Source: Leifsonia xyli
Lineage (GTDB): Bacteria; Actinomycetota; Actinomycetes; Actinomycetales; Microbacteriaceae
Assembly: GCA_003243275.1 (NCBI GenBank)
Contig: QFQR01000004.1
Span: 124,001-188,000 of the forward strand
Length of the DNA stretch: 64,000 nucleotides
Direction of reading: 5' to 3'
Every line of letters starts with the position of its first letter. Within the stretch, counting starts at the first letter, position 1. Shown in pieces: positions 25,705 through 34,265 of this stretch. The notes beneath the pieces were generated by a model, which worked only from the letters and a program-made list of their open reading frames with translations, was not told where the DNA came from and ran no database searches. The translations under genes were made by a program, and so were the position numbers.

Positions 25705-28700
25705 ATGGCGGTTCCCCCCGATCTGCCGACCGTCGACGAGACGGTCGTGCTCGTGCGGCGCTGGCTCGCGGCCGCATCCGAGATCACGCCGGATGCGGCC
25801 GCCGTGCGGCTCGCGCGGCTGCTCGACGAGCCGGACGGGCTCGACTTCGCCCTCGGCTTCGTCGACCGGGTGCTGCGCCCCGACGACCCCCGGGTCGCCG
25901 CCCACAGTCTCGAGCAGCTCTCGCGCCGCGTGCCGCAGGTGCTGCCGAGCCACCTCCGCACCCTCGTCACCCTGGGCGGCGGGTTCGGGGTGCTCGCACC
26001 GCGGCCCATCATCCCGCTCGTGCGACGGGTGCTGCGCGAGATGTTCTCCCACCTCGTGATCGAGGGGAGCCCCAAGAACCTCGACAAGGAGCTTCCCCGG
26101 CTGCGGGCATCCGGGGTGAAGCTCGACCTCACCCTGGTGGGGCCCCCGGCGCTCGGCGACCGGCACGCCGCACGCCGCCTCGCGGAGATCCGCGAACTGC
26201 TCGATCGGGACGATGTCGACCGCATCTCCGTGCGGATCCCCTCGGTCGCGGCCCAGCTCTCGATGTGGGGATTCGATGAGACCGTCGACCGGGTCGTCGA
26301 GCTGTTGCGCCCGCTCTACCTCGACGCGGCGGGCTCCCGACGCCGGCCGCTCATCACTCTCGACCTCGAGGAGTATCGCGACCTCGGACTGACGATCGCC
26401 GTCTTCACGCGGCTGCTCGAGGCGCCCGAGCTCACCCAGCTCGAGGCGGGGATCACCCTGCAGGCCTACCTTCCCGACTCGGTCGCGGCACTCGCCCACC
26501 TCAGCGAGTGGGCGAAGGCGCGGGTCGCATCCGGGGGTGCCGCGATCACGGTGCGTCTCGTCAAAGGCGCGGCACTCGCGCAGGAGCGGGTCGACGCGAC
26601 ACTGCACGGCTGGCCGCTCGCGACCTGGGCCACCAAGCAGGAGACCGACACCAACTACCAGCGGATGCTGCTCGCCGCCCTCACCGCCGACGCGACCGCC
26701 GCGGTGCGGGTGGGTGTCGCGAGCCACAACCTCTTCGATCTCGCCTGGGCGTGGCTGCTCGCGAGCGGGCGAGGCGTCGAGCACCAGCTCGAGATCGAGA
26801 CGCTGCTCGGTGTGGCATCCGCGCAGGCGCAGGCGGTGCGCGCCGAGGTGCGCCGGATGGTGCTCTCGGTGCCCGTCGTGCACCCGGAGCGGCTCGACGA
26901 CGCGATCGGCTACCTCGCGCACCGGCTCGAGGAGGCGTCGAGCTCGGAGGGCTTCCCCACGGATGCCGCCGCGCTCGAGGATCCCGCGGCGCTCGCGCGA
27001 GAGACCGCACGCTTCGCGGCGGCGCTCGCGGCGCTCGACGACGAGGTCCCGCCCGCCAACCGCACCCAGAACCGGCTCAGCGCGCCCCTGCCGCGGGCTC
27101 CGCGGGAGTTCCGCAACGAGCCGGACACCGATCCGGCGCTCGTCGCGAACCGCGTGTGGGGCCGCGGCATCCTGGTGCGCTCTGCCGCGAGCGCACTCGG
27201 GGCGGAGACCGCCGCCGCCGCGCGCGTCGTCGATGCGGAGCGCCTCGATGCCGTGCTCGCGGAGACGGCGGAGGCCGGCCGCCACTGGGGTCGCGTGGCG
27301 GCCGAGGCTCGCGCCGAGCTGCTCGAGCGGGTCGGTGAGGTGCTCGCGGTCGTGCGCGGCCGGCTCGTCGAGGTGATGGCGTTCGAGACCGGCATGCTGA
27401 TCGCCGATGCGGATGCCGAGGCGAGCGCCGCGGTCGATCACGCGCTGTACTCGGCCGAGCGCGCGCGCGAGCTCGACGGCATCCGTGACGCCGTGTTCGC
27501 GCCCGTGCCGCTCGTGCTCGTCGCGCCCTCGGCGGATGCCCCGGTGTCGGAGGCGGCGGGGGGCGTGCTCTCGGCGCTCGCCGCGGGCAGCGCGGTGGTG
27601 CTCGCGCCCGCGCCGCAGGCTTCTCGGTGCGCCGCTGTGCTCGCCGAGGCGCTCTGGGAGGCGGGGGTGCCGCGCGAGCTGCTGCGGCTCGTCGACGTCG
27701 GGGAGGGCGAGCTCGCGCAGCGCCTTCTCACCTCCCGCGCCTTCGGGCGTGTGGTGCTGAGCGGCTCCTTCGAGACGGCCGCTCGCCTCCGCGAGGAGAA
27801 CCCCGAGCTGCCGCTCCTCGCCGCGACCCGTGGCACGAACGCGATCGTCGTCACGCCATCCGCCGACCTCGACCGCGCGATCCCCGACCTCATCGCGAGC
27901 GCCTTCGGTAACGCCGCCCGCCACCCCCAGGCGGCGTCGCTCGCGATCCTCGTCGGCTCCCTCGGCGACTCGGGGCGGTTCCGCGAGCGGCTCGCGGATG
28001 CCGTGGCGAGCCTCGCCGTCGGCTACCCGCAGGAGCCGGCTGCGGTGGTCGGCCCGCTGCTCGCGCCCCCGAGCGGGCGTCTCGCGCGCGCTCTCACCCA
28101 GCTCGAGGAGGGCGAGTCGTGGCTCGTCAAGCCGCGTCAACTCGACGGCAGCGACCGCCTGTGGTCGCCCGGCGTGCGCGAGGGGGTGGTCGCGGGGTCG
28201 GCGTTCCACCGCGGTGCGCACCGCGCTCCCGTGCTCGGTCTCATGCGAGCGGCCACGCTCGACGAGGCGATCGACCTGCAGAACGCGCTGCCGTGGGGGC
28301 TCGCGGCGGGTATCCAGTCGCTTGATGCCGACGAGGTCGCGAGCTGGGTCGCGCGGGTGCAGGCGGGCAGCCTCTTCGTCAACCGCGACATCACGGGTGC
28401 GATCGTGCGCAGGCAGCCCTCCGGCGGATGGCGGCGATCGGCCGTCGGCGCGGGGGCGGGGGCGAAATCGGGCGGTCCCAACGCGCTCCTGGTCCTGGGG
28501 GACTGGCATCCGGTGCCGGCCGACGTCGCGGGCGACCTGCGACTCGACGGGCTCGAACCGCGGGTGCGGGCGCTCATCGAAGCCTTCCAGCCCTCGCTCG
28601 ACTACGCGGGCTTCGACGTGGTGCGCCGCGGCGCGCTCTCGGATGCGGCGGCCTGGGCCGCGGAGTTCGGGGTCGCGCGCGACGTCGCGCGCCTGGGTGC

Positions 28701-29136
28701 CGAGCGCAATGTGTTCCGCTACCGGCCGGCACCCGTGACGGTGCGCCTCGGCGGCGACGGTTCGCTCGCCGAGCTCGTGCGCGTGCTCGCGGCCGCAGCG
28801 CTCGCGCGCTCGCCGCTCGCGATCAGCTCGGCCCGCCCGTTGCGGATGGCGGACGCCTTCGCGGATCTCGGCTGGACGGCGGTCGTCGAATCGGATGAGG
28901 CGTTCGCCGCGCGTGCCGCGCGTGAGCTGCCGGAACGCATCCGCTTGCTGGGCGGGGATGCGGCCGCGCTCGCGGTCGCCCTCGGCGGCTCGCCCGAGGT
29001 CGCGGTGCACGCGGGCGCGGTCACCGCCGCGGGTCGCATCGAGCTGCTGCCGTTCCTGCGCGAGCAGTCGGTGACGATCACGACGCACCGCTTCGGCCTG
29101 CCCGACCGCGCGATGCTCGCGCTTCCCCTCGGCTGA
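25705..29136 (+). CDS. PutA-like protein with degenerate active sites
   Basis: This 1143-residue protein is collinear with bifunctional proline dehydrogenase/P5C dehydrogenase along its whole length, with no frameshift. The proline dehydrogenase barrel (about 100-420) keeps K287 in RLVKGA but has Ser388 at the position of the substrate tyrosine (LYTPV becomes LSVPV) and His406 for the first arginine of the YLVRR pair. In the aldehyde dehydrogenase half the general-base Glu is Ala707 (AETGGKN becomes AATRGTN), the catalytic Cys is Pro741 (GQKCSAASL becomes ARHPQAASL), and the NAD-ribose Glu of EYFGPVL is Ala838. The dehydrogenase half should therefore be inactive and the proline half doubtful. 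The gene has normal codon usage for the region. Confidence 0.85.
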   Translation: MAVPPDLPTVDETVVLVRRWLAAASEITPDAAAVRLARLLDEPDGLDFALGFVDRVLRPDDPRVAAHSLEQLSRRVPQVLPSHLRTLVTLGGGFGVLAPRPIIPLVRRVLREMFSHLVIEGSPKNLDKELPRLRASGVKLDLTLVGPPALGDRHAARRLAEIRELLDRDDVDRISVRIPSVAAQLSMWGFDETVDRVVELLRPLYLDAAGSRRRPLITLDLEEYRDLGLTIAVFTRLLEAPELTQLEAGITLQAYLPDSVAALAHLSEWAKARVASGGAAITVRLVKGAALAQERVDATLHGWPLATWATKQETDTNYQRMLLAALTADATAAVRVGVASHNLFDLAWAWLLASGRGVEHQLEIETLLGVASAQAQAVRAEVRRMVLSVPVVHPERLDDAIGYLAHRLEEASSSEGFPTDAAALEDPAALARETARFAAALAALDDEVPPANRTQNRLSAPLPRAPREFRNEPDTDPALVANRVWGRGILVRSAASALGAETAAAARVVDAERLDAVLAETAEAGRHWGRVAAEARAELLERVGEVLAVVRGRLVEVMAFETGMLIADADAEASAAVDHALYSAERARELDGIRDAVFAPVPLVLVAPSADAPVSEAAGGVLSALAAGSAVVLAPAPQASRCAAVLAEALWEAGVPRELLRLVDVGEGELAQRLLTSRAFGRVVLSGSFETAARLREENPELPLLAATRGTNAIVVTPSADLDRAIPDLIASAFGNAARHPQAASLAILVGSLGDSGRFRERLADAVASLAVGYPQEPAAVVGPLLAPPSGRLARALTQLEEGESWLVKPRQLDGSDRLWSPGVREGVVAGSAFHRGAHRAPVLGLMRAATLDEAIDLQNALPWGLAAGIQSLDADEVASWVARVQAGSLFVNRDITGAIVRRQPSGGWRRSAVGAGAGAKSGGPNALLVLGDWHPVPADVAGDLRLDGLEPRVRALIEAFQPSLDYAGFDVVRRGALSDAAAWAAEFGVARDVARLGAERNVFRYRPAPVTVRLGGDGSLAELVRVLAAAALARSPLAISSARPLRMADAFADLGWTAVVESDEAFAARAARELPERIRLLGGDAAALAVALGGSPEVAVHAGAVTAAGRIELLPFLREQSVTITTHRFGLPDRAMLALPLG

Positions 29137-29146
29137 GCGCCGCCGC

Positions 29147-29331
29147 CGGAGGCTTCCTCCCCCTGCTGATCCGTGCGGCCGGACGCTTCTTCCGCTGCTG
29201 ATCTGTGCGGCCGGACGAGTCCTGCCCCCGCTGATCGGTGCGGCCGGAGGCTTCCTCCCCCTGCTGTTCGCTGCTGCCGAGGCTTCCTCCCTCGCTGATC
29301 GAGTGCCGCCGGAGGCGGTGTATCGAGATCC
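29147..29331. repeat. 33-bp minisatellite merging into a dispersed repeat
   Basis: Five imperfect 32-33-bp units of the form CGGAGGCTTCCTCC..CTGCTGATC.GTGCGGC run from 29147 to 29309. The last runs into GGAGGCGGTGTATCGAGATCC (to 29331), the right half of the dispersed GTATCGAGACC element. It fills the putA-like/aldo-keto reductase gap and contains no other gene. Confidence 0.8.
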
Positions 29332-29346
29332 CCCTACCGTTAACCC

Positions 29347-30177
29347 ATGACTGTCCCCACGATCCCGCTCAGCACCGGCACCGGCATCCCGCAGCTCGGC
29401 CTCGGCACCTGGCCGCTCGACGACGCCGAGGTCGCGGATGCTGTGGCGGCCGCCGCGGAACTCGGCTACCGCCACATCGACACCGCCACGCGCTACGGCA
29501 ACGAGGCGGGCGTGGGTGCCGGCATCCGGCGCAGCGGCATCGCGCGCGAGGAGTTCTTCGTGACGACGAAGCTCGACGGCGAGTTCCAGGGCGAGGGGAG
29601 GGCGGTCGCGGGTCTCGAGGCGGCCCTCGACCGGATGGGCTTCGACTACGTCGACCTGCTGCTGATGCACTGGCCGCTGCCGCAGCGGGGCCTGTTCGTC
29701 GATACCTGGCGCACCTTCGAGACGCTGCTCGCGGACGGGCGGGCGCGGGCGATCGGTGTCTCCAATTTCCGGGTCGAGCACCTCGAGACGCTGCTCGCGC
29801 AGACCACGGTGGTCCCGGCCGTCAATCAGATCCAGCTCGATCCGCACATCCCCCGTTCCGCGCAGCGTGCCTACGGCGCAGAGCACGGCATCGTGACCCA
29901 GTCGTGGAGTCCGCTCGGTGGGCAGGGTGCCGGAGCACTGCGCGAGCCGGCTGTCGCGGAGGTGGCGGAGAGGGTCGGGCGCACCCCGGCCCAGGTGGTC
30001 TTGCGCTGGCATGTCCAGCAGGGGCTCGTGGTGATCCCGAAGTCGGCGAGCCCGGAGCGGATGCGCGAGAACCTGGCGATCTTCGACTTCTCCCTCAGCG
30101 ACGATGACTTCGCCACTCTCGCGACCCTCTCCCGGGGCCCCGACGCCGGTGTCGATTCCAACGTCGAGGGCCACTGA
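29347..30177 (+). CDS. Aldo/keto reductase (2,5-diketo-gluconate reductase type)
   Basis: This 276-residue NADPH-dependent TIM-barrel reductase carries the catalytic residues in DTATRYGNE, VTTKLDG and LLMHWP, plus the C-terminal cofactor motif VIPKSASPERMREN. The substrate is unknown. It is single and convergent with a GntR gene across a perfect palindrome. Confidence 0.92.
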   Translation: MTVPTIPLSTGTGIPQLGLGTWPLDDAEVADAVAAAAELGYRHIDTATRYGNEAGVGAGIRRSGIAREEFFVTTKLDGEFQGEGRAVAGLEAALDRMGFDYVDLLLMHWPLPQRGLFVDTWRTFETLLADGRARAIGVSNFRVEHLETLLAQTTVVPAVNQIQLDPHIPRSAQRAYGAEHGIVTQSWSPLGGQGAGALREPAVAEVAERVGRTPAQVVLRWHVQQGLVVIPKSASPERMRENLAIFDFSLSDDDFATLATLSRGPDAGVDSNVEGH

Positions 30178-30190
30178 GTTCTCTAGCTCC

Positions 30191-30249
30191 CTGAGTGGTC
30201 GGTTTCTGGCCTCAAACCGCCGGTTTGAGGCCAGAAACCGACCACTCAG
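30191..30249. repeat. Intergenic palindrome, family B copy 1 (29-bp perfect arms)
   Basis: A 59-bp element with perfect 29-bp arms starting CTGAGTGGTCGGTTTC and a single central base. The loop-proximal pairs (ACCG/CGGT) differ from copy 2 (AACC/GGTT) in both arms. It lies between converging genes. Confidence 0.95.
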
Positions 30250-30259
30250 CGAGGGGGGC

Positions 30260-30619
30260 TCAGGCGCGGAGCGCGGCGTCGAGGATCGTCCGCACGCGCG
30301 CGGGGGGCATGGCGGCGTCGCGAGCCGCGTCGGCGAGCTGGGTCGCGAGCTCCTGCACGCGGCGCTCCCCGGCATCCGGCGACCAGGAGACCACGGTGCC
30401 GTTGCGCCCGCGGGTCTCGATCGCGCCCGCGGCCTCGAGCTCCTTGTAGGCGCGCGCGACCGTGCCGGGCGCGACCCCGAGGTCCGCTGCGAGCTGCCGC
30501 ACGGTCGGCAGCCGCGTGCCTGCCGCGAGCGAGCCGTCGCGCACGAGCGCGAGCAGTTGCGAGCGCAGCTGCTCGAAGGGGGGAACCGCGGATGCCGGCT
30601 CGATCCGCAGCAGGTTCAT
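30260..30619 (-). CDS. GntR-family (YtrA-type) repressor
   Basis: A 119-residue regulator with an N-terminal winged helix (LRSQLLALVRDGSLAAGTRL, PTVRQLAADLGVAPGTVARAY) and only a short helical tail, which is the YtrA subclass. Its ATG overlaps the stop of the membrane-protein gene (ATGA), so it is second in a two-gene operon that it probably represses. Confidence 0.9.
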   Translation of the reverse strand: MNLLRIEPASAVPPFEQLRSQLLALVRDGSLAAGTRLPTVRQLAADLGVAPGTVARAYKELEAAGAIETRGRNGTVVSWSPDAGERRVQELATQLADAARDAAMPPARVRTILDAALRA

Positions 30620-31488
30620 GCGGCGTCCGTCGGGCTCGGCGCGACCCCGCGCGCCGCGTAGCGCGCGGCGAGTTCCGGCCACAGCACGCGGAGGTAGTGG
30701 CGGGGCGAGTCGCGCCGCACCGCGATGACGAGCACGACGATCGCGGCCGCGAGCAGCAGGTAGGCGCCGACGTTGATGAGCACGCCCGTGAGTATCGGCG
30801 GCAGGGTCAACAGCGCCGCACCGACGAGCGGGAACCCGCCGAAGATCAGCGCGTAGATGCTCGTCATCGCCACCGCCGAGACGAGTCGACGCAGATCCTC
30901 GGCGCGGAGGGCGTCGTCCCAGGCGAGTTCCGTGTCGCTGCCGGCGATGCGCGCGCGCCCGAGCACCACCCGGCGCCCCGCGATCTCGAGGATGCCGAGC
31001 GTCACGGCGCCGGCGATGCCCAGGCCGAGCGCCGTCGCGGTGCTCGGCCCGCCGAACCGCTCGGTGCCGGGCGCGACGGCCGCGGCGACCGGAACGCTCA
31101 ACCCGAGCACCGCGGTCACCCGCACCCAGTTCAGCTCGAACGGGTCGACGTAGTCGCGCAGCACGCGCGGCCGCGGGCGGGCGACGCGCTCGAGCTCGGG
31201 CACGGCATCCCGCCGTTCGGTGAGCACGGAGAGCACGGCGCCGACGCTGCCGCCGAGCAGTGCGCCGCCGACCCCGCTCCAGATGATGTTGGCGCCGAGG
31301 AAGGCGGAGTCGGCATCCGCTCGGGTGACGACGCCCCACGCGACACCGGCCGCAAAACCGATCACGAAACTCACGAGCGACCAGCGGGTGCTGCGGCGGA
31401 GGCGTGCGATGACGGTGCCGAGCAGCGGTTCCGCGGGCAGCATGAGGCCGACGCGCCGGCTGGCGCGTTGCGCGATGCGGGGGATCAT
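30616..31488 (-). CDS. Multi-pass membrane protein co-transcribed with GntR
   Basis: A 290-residue protein of unknown function with about seven hydrophobic segments. The first pair (about 37-90) is glycine-rich (GFAAGVAWGVV, GGALLGGSVGAVLSVL), the others lie at about 125-170 and 205-260. Start ATG at 31488 follows AAAGGAACGTC. It is expected to be de-repressed when the coupled YtrA-type regulator releases DNA. Confidence 0.75.
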   Translation of the reverse strand: MIPRIAQRASRRVGLMLPAEPLLGTVIARLRRSTRWSLVSFVIGFAAGVAWGVVTRADADSAFLGANIIWSGVGGALLGGSVGAVLSVLTERRDAVPELERVARPRPRVLRDYVDPFELNWVRVTAVLGLSVPVAAAVAPGTERFGGPSTATALGLGIAGAVTLGILEIAGRRVVLGRARIAGSDTELAWDDALRAEDLRRLVSAVAMTSIYALIFGGFPLVGAALLTLPPILTGVLINVGAYLLLAAAIVVLVIAVRRDSPRHYLRVLWPELAARYAARGVAPSPTDAA

Positions 31489-31502
31489 GACGTTCCTTTG
31501 TT

Positions 31503-31536
31503 CGAGTTCTGTATCAATGTATCAATACAAAACTCG
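31503..31536. promoter_or_regulatory. Probable GntR operator
   Basis: The AT-rich interrupted palindrome CGAGTT..TGTAT..ATACA..AACTCG lies 15 bp upstream of the membrane-protein start. The inner TGTATCAATGTATCAATACA is typical of YtrA-type sites in position and AT content. Confidence 0.6.
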
Positions 31537-31557
31537 CCTCGCAATCCCGGCGGCGGC

Positions 31558-31995
31558 TCAGTCGTAGCTGCGGTGGATCAGATGCGAGAGCACGATCGCG
31601 CTGCGGGTGTGGTCGACGCTCGGCGCGACCCGCACCCGCTCGAGCGCATCCTCCAGCGAGGGGATGTCGCGCGAGCGGATGTGCACGATCGCATCCGCGT
31701 CGCCCGTCACCGTCGAGGCATCGACCACCTCCGGCACCTGCGAGAGGATGCGCTTGAGCTCGTCGGGGGCGACCGTTCCGCGACAGAACAGCTCCACGTA
31801 GGCCTCGGTCGCCCGCCCGTCGACGGCCGGGTCGACCTGGATCGTGAAGGCGCGGATGACGCCGTCGGCCACCAGCCGGTCGACGCGACGCTTCACCGCG
31901 GATGCCGAGAGTCCGACCCGATCGCCGATGTCGCCGTAGCCGGCGCGCGAGTTCTGGCGGAGCAGGTCGAGGATGCCGTAGTCGATGTTGTCCAC
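31558..31995 (-). CDS. Lrp/AsnC-family regulator
   Basis: A 145-residue protein with an N-terminal helix-turn-helix (ILDLLRQNSRAGYGDIGDRV, SASAVKRRVDRLVADG) and a RAM ligand-binding domain (about 65-145). It is divergent from a DDAH/ornithine aminotransferase operon and probably senses arginine or ornithine to control it. Confidence 0.92.
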   Translation of the reverse strand: MDNIDYGILDLLRQNSRAGYGDIGDRVGLSASAVKRRVDRLVADGVIRAFTIQVDPAVDGRATEAYVELFCRGTVAPDELKRILSQVPEVVDASTVTGDADAIVHIRSRDIPSLEDALERVRVAPSVDHTRSAIVLSHLIHRSYD

Positions 31996-32099
31996 CCGAG
32001 GAGTGTACGCGGAATCATTGCGCCAAGCATCTCATCCGCGCAGCAAAAGTGCAGACAAAGCCCGGATGCACGAGATGCCTGCGTGCGACACTGGGCAGC

Positions 32100-32948
32100 A
32101 TGACCCTGACCGACGCCGCCCCCACCCTCGCCGAGCGCCGCGCCACGCGTCGCACCGTGCTCATGTGCCGCCCCGAGCACTTCACCGTCAGCTACCGCAT
32201 CAACCCGTGGATGCATCCCGAAGACCCCACCGACACCGGCACCGCCCTCGCCCAGTGGCAGACGCTCTACGAGCTCTATCTGGAGCTCGGCTACGAGGTG
32301 CACCTCATCGACCCCGTCGAGGGGCTGCCCGACATGGTCTACGCGGCCAACGGCGGCTTCGTCGTCGACGGCATCGCCTACGGCGCCCGGTTCCAGTACC
32401 CCGAGCGCGGGCCCGAAGGCCCCGCCTACATGGACTGGTTCGCCGCCAACGGCTTCGAGGTGCGCGAGCCGGTCTCCACCAACGAGGGTGAGGGCGACTT
32501 CCTGCTCGTCGGCGACACCATCTACGCCGGCACCGGGTTCCGCTCGGATGCCGCATCGCACGACGAGCTGCGGCGCATCTTCCAGCGCGAGGTCGTCACC
32601 CTCACGCTCATCGACCCGAGCTTCTACCACCTCGACACCGCCTTCGCCGTGCTCGACTCGGACGGCGGACCGGCATCCGTCGCATTCCTGCCGAAGGCCT
32701 TCGACGCGGCCAGCCTCGACATCCTCGACGCGCGCTTCCCCGAGGCGATCCACGTGAACGACGCGGACGCCGCCGTGCTCGGCCTCAACTCCTTCAGCGA
32801 CGGGCGGAACGTCGTGATCGCCTCGCGCGCGACCGACTTCGAACGCCAGCTGCGCGAGCGCGGCTACGTGCCGCACGGCGTCGACCTCTCCGAGCTGCTG
32901 CTGGGCGGCGGCGGCGTGAAGTGCTGCACGCTGGAGCTGCGGCGATGA
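32100..32948 (+). CDS. Arginine/dimethylarginine hydrolase (DDAH family)
   Basis: This 282-residue guanidino-modifying enzyme has the substrate-binding DMVYAANGGFV (79-88), catalytic His178 in FYHLDTAF and nucleophile Cys275 in GGGVKCCTLEL. Family members convert dimethylarginine or arginine to citrulline, and some arginine dihydrolases yield ornithine. The directly coupled ornithine aminotransferase makes arginine catabolism toward ornithine a reasonable inference. The ATG at 32100 gives a normal length. Confidence 0.88.
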   Translation: MTLTDAAPTLAERRATRRTVLMCRPEHFTVSYRINPWMHPEDPTDTGTALAQWQTLYELYLELGYEVHLIDPVEGLPDMVYAANGGFVVDGIAYGARFQYPERGPEGPAYMDWFAANGFEVREPVSTNEGEGDFLLVGDTIYAGTGFRSDAASHDELRRIFQREVVTLTLIDPSFYHLDTAFAVLDSDGGPASVAFLPKAFDAASLDILDARFPEAIHVNDADAAVLGLNSFSDGRNVVIASRATDFERQLRERGYVPHGVDLSELLLGGGGVKCCTLELRR

Positions 32949-34186
32949 CGGCACCCCCCGCATCCGGCACCCGGGTTTCCGAGACCGAGCGCTATCTCGC
33001 CCAGGCGGAGGAGTTCGGCGCGCACAACTACCACCCGCTGCCGATCGTCGTGGCTGAGGCGTTCGGTGCATGGGTGACGGATGTCGACGGCACGCGCTAC
33101 CTCGACTGCCTCGCCGCCTACTCCGCGCTCAACTTCGGGCACGGGCATCCGGTGCTCGTCGACGCCGCGAAGGCGCAGCTCGACCGGGTCACGCTCACCA
33201 GCCGCGCGTTCCACAACGACCGGCTCGGGCCGTTCCTGGAGGCTCTCGCAACGCTCGCGGGCAAGGAGATGGTGCTCCCGATGAACACGGGGGCGGAGGC
33301 GGTCGAGTCGGCTGTCAAGATCGCGCGGGCCTGGGGGTATCGCGTGAAAGGGGTCGCTCCCGGTCGCGCGAAGATCATCGTGGCCGACGGCAACTTCCAC
33401 GGGCGCACCACCACGATCATCAGCTTCTCCACCGACCCTGAGGCGCGCGCCGACTTCGGCCCCTACACGCCGGGCTTCGTCTCGGTTCCCTACGGCGACG
33501 CGGCAGCGCTCGCGGCCGCCATCGACGACGACACCGTCGCCGTCCTCCTCGAACCCATCCAGGGTGAGGCGGGCATCATCGTGCCCCCCTACGGATACCT
33601 TGCCGAGGTGCGCCGCCTCACCCGGGATGCCAACGTGCTGTTCATCGCCGACGAGATCCAGTCGGGCCTCGGGCGCACGGGCGCGACCTTCCAATGCGAG
33701 AACGAGGGGGTCATCCCGGATCTGTACCTGCTCGGCAAGGCGCTCGGCGGCGGGATCGTGCCGGTGAGCGCGGTCGTCGGCGACGCATCCGTGCTGGGGG
33801 TGCTGCGCCCGGGCGAGCACGGCTCGACCTTCGGCGGCAACCCGCTCGCGGCGGCCGTCGGACTCGCGGTCGTCGGGCTGCTCGAGACGGGCGACTACCA
33901 GCGGCGGGCGGCGACGCTCGGCGCCGGGCTGCGGATGCGACTGGATGCGCTGCTCGGCCGCGGCGTCGTCGAGGTGCGCTCCGTGGGGCTGTGGGCCGGC
34001 ATCGACATCGACCCGGCGCTCGCGTCCGGGCGGCGCGTGGCGGAGCTGCTCGCCGCGCGCGGGGTGCTCGCGAAGGACACGCACGGCTCCACCATCCGCC
34101 TCGCCCCGCCGATCGTGGTGGAGGCAGAGGAGCTCGACTGGGCCGTCGACCAGCTCGAGGCCGTGCTCGCCAGCCTCGGCGCCTGA
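32945..34186 (+). CDS. rocD: Ornithine aminotransferase
   Basis: This 413-residue class III PLP aminotransferase converts ornithine to glutamate semialdehyde. The PLP lysine is K265 (LLGKALGGGIVPVSA); MNTGAEAVESAVKIARAWGY and LLEPIQGEAGIIVPP are typical of RocD. Its ATG overlaps the DDAH stop (ATGA). Product P5C would normally go to a P5C dehydrogenase, yet the nearby PutA-like protein lacks those catalytic residues. Confidence 0.93.
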   Translation: MTAPPASGTRVSETERYLAQAEEFGAHNYHPLPIVVAEAFGAWVTDVDGTRYLDCLAAYSALNFGHGHPVLVDAAKAQLDRVTLTSRAFHNDRLGPFLEALATLAGKEMVLPMNTGAEAVESAVKIARAWGYRVKGVAPGRAKIIVADGNFHGRTTTIISFSTDPEARADFGPYTPGFVSVPYGDAAALAAAIDDDTVAVLLEPIQGEAGIIVPPYGYLAEVRRLTRDANVLFIADEIQSGLGRTGATFQCENEGVIPDLYLLGKALGGGIVPVSAVVGDASVLGVLRPGEHGSTFGGNPLAAAVGLAVVGLLETGDYQRRAATLGAGLRMRLDALLGRGVVEVRSVGLWAGIDIDPALASGRRVAELLAARGVLAKDTHGSTIRLAPPIVVEAEELDWAVDQLEAVLASLGA

Positions 34187-34191
34187 CTGCC

Positions 34192-34249
34192 TGAGGCGTC
34201 ACTTTGTGTCGCTCCAGGCGCAGCGCGGGCGACACAAAGTGACGCCTCA
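34192..34249. repeat. Intergenic palindrome, family A copy 2
   Basis: Perfect 21-bp arms (start TGAGGCGTCACTTTGTG) with a 16-bp loop, 5 bp after the rocD stop and 16 bp before the next gene. Confidence 0.93.
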
Positions 34250-34265
34250 CCGATAGCGTGCAGGC

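Noticed and set aside
25705..29136. Calling the PutA-like gene a pseudogene
   Set aside because: There is no stop or frameshift in 1143 codons and codon usage is normal. Only catalytic residues are changed, which suggests a maintained pseudoenzyme.
29147..29331. Possible CRISPR array
   Set aside because: The units are contiguous and diverged with no unique spacers between them, so it is a minisatellite. No cas genes are in the window.
25678..30375. A 1565-codon open frame on the minus strand
   Set aside because: It runs antisense to the putA-like and aldo/keto reductase genes, is arginine-, glutamate- and histidine-rich with no domain, and is a by-product of high GC in third positions.
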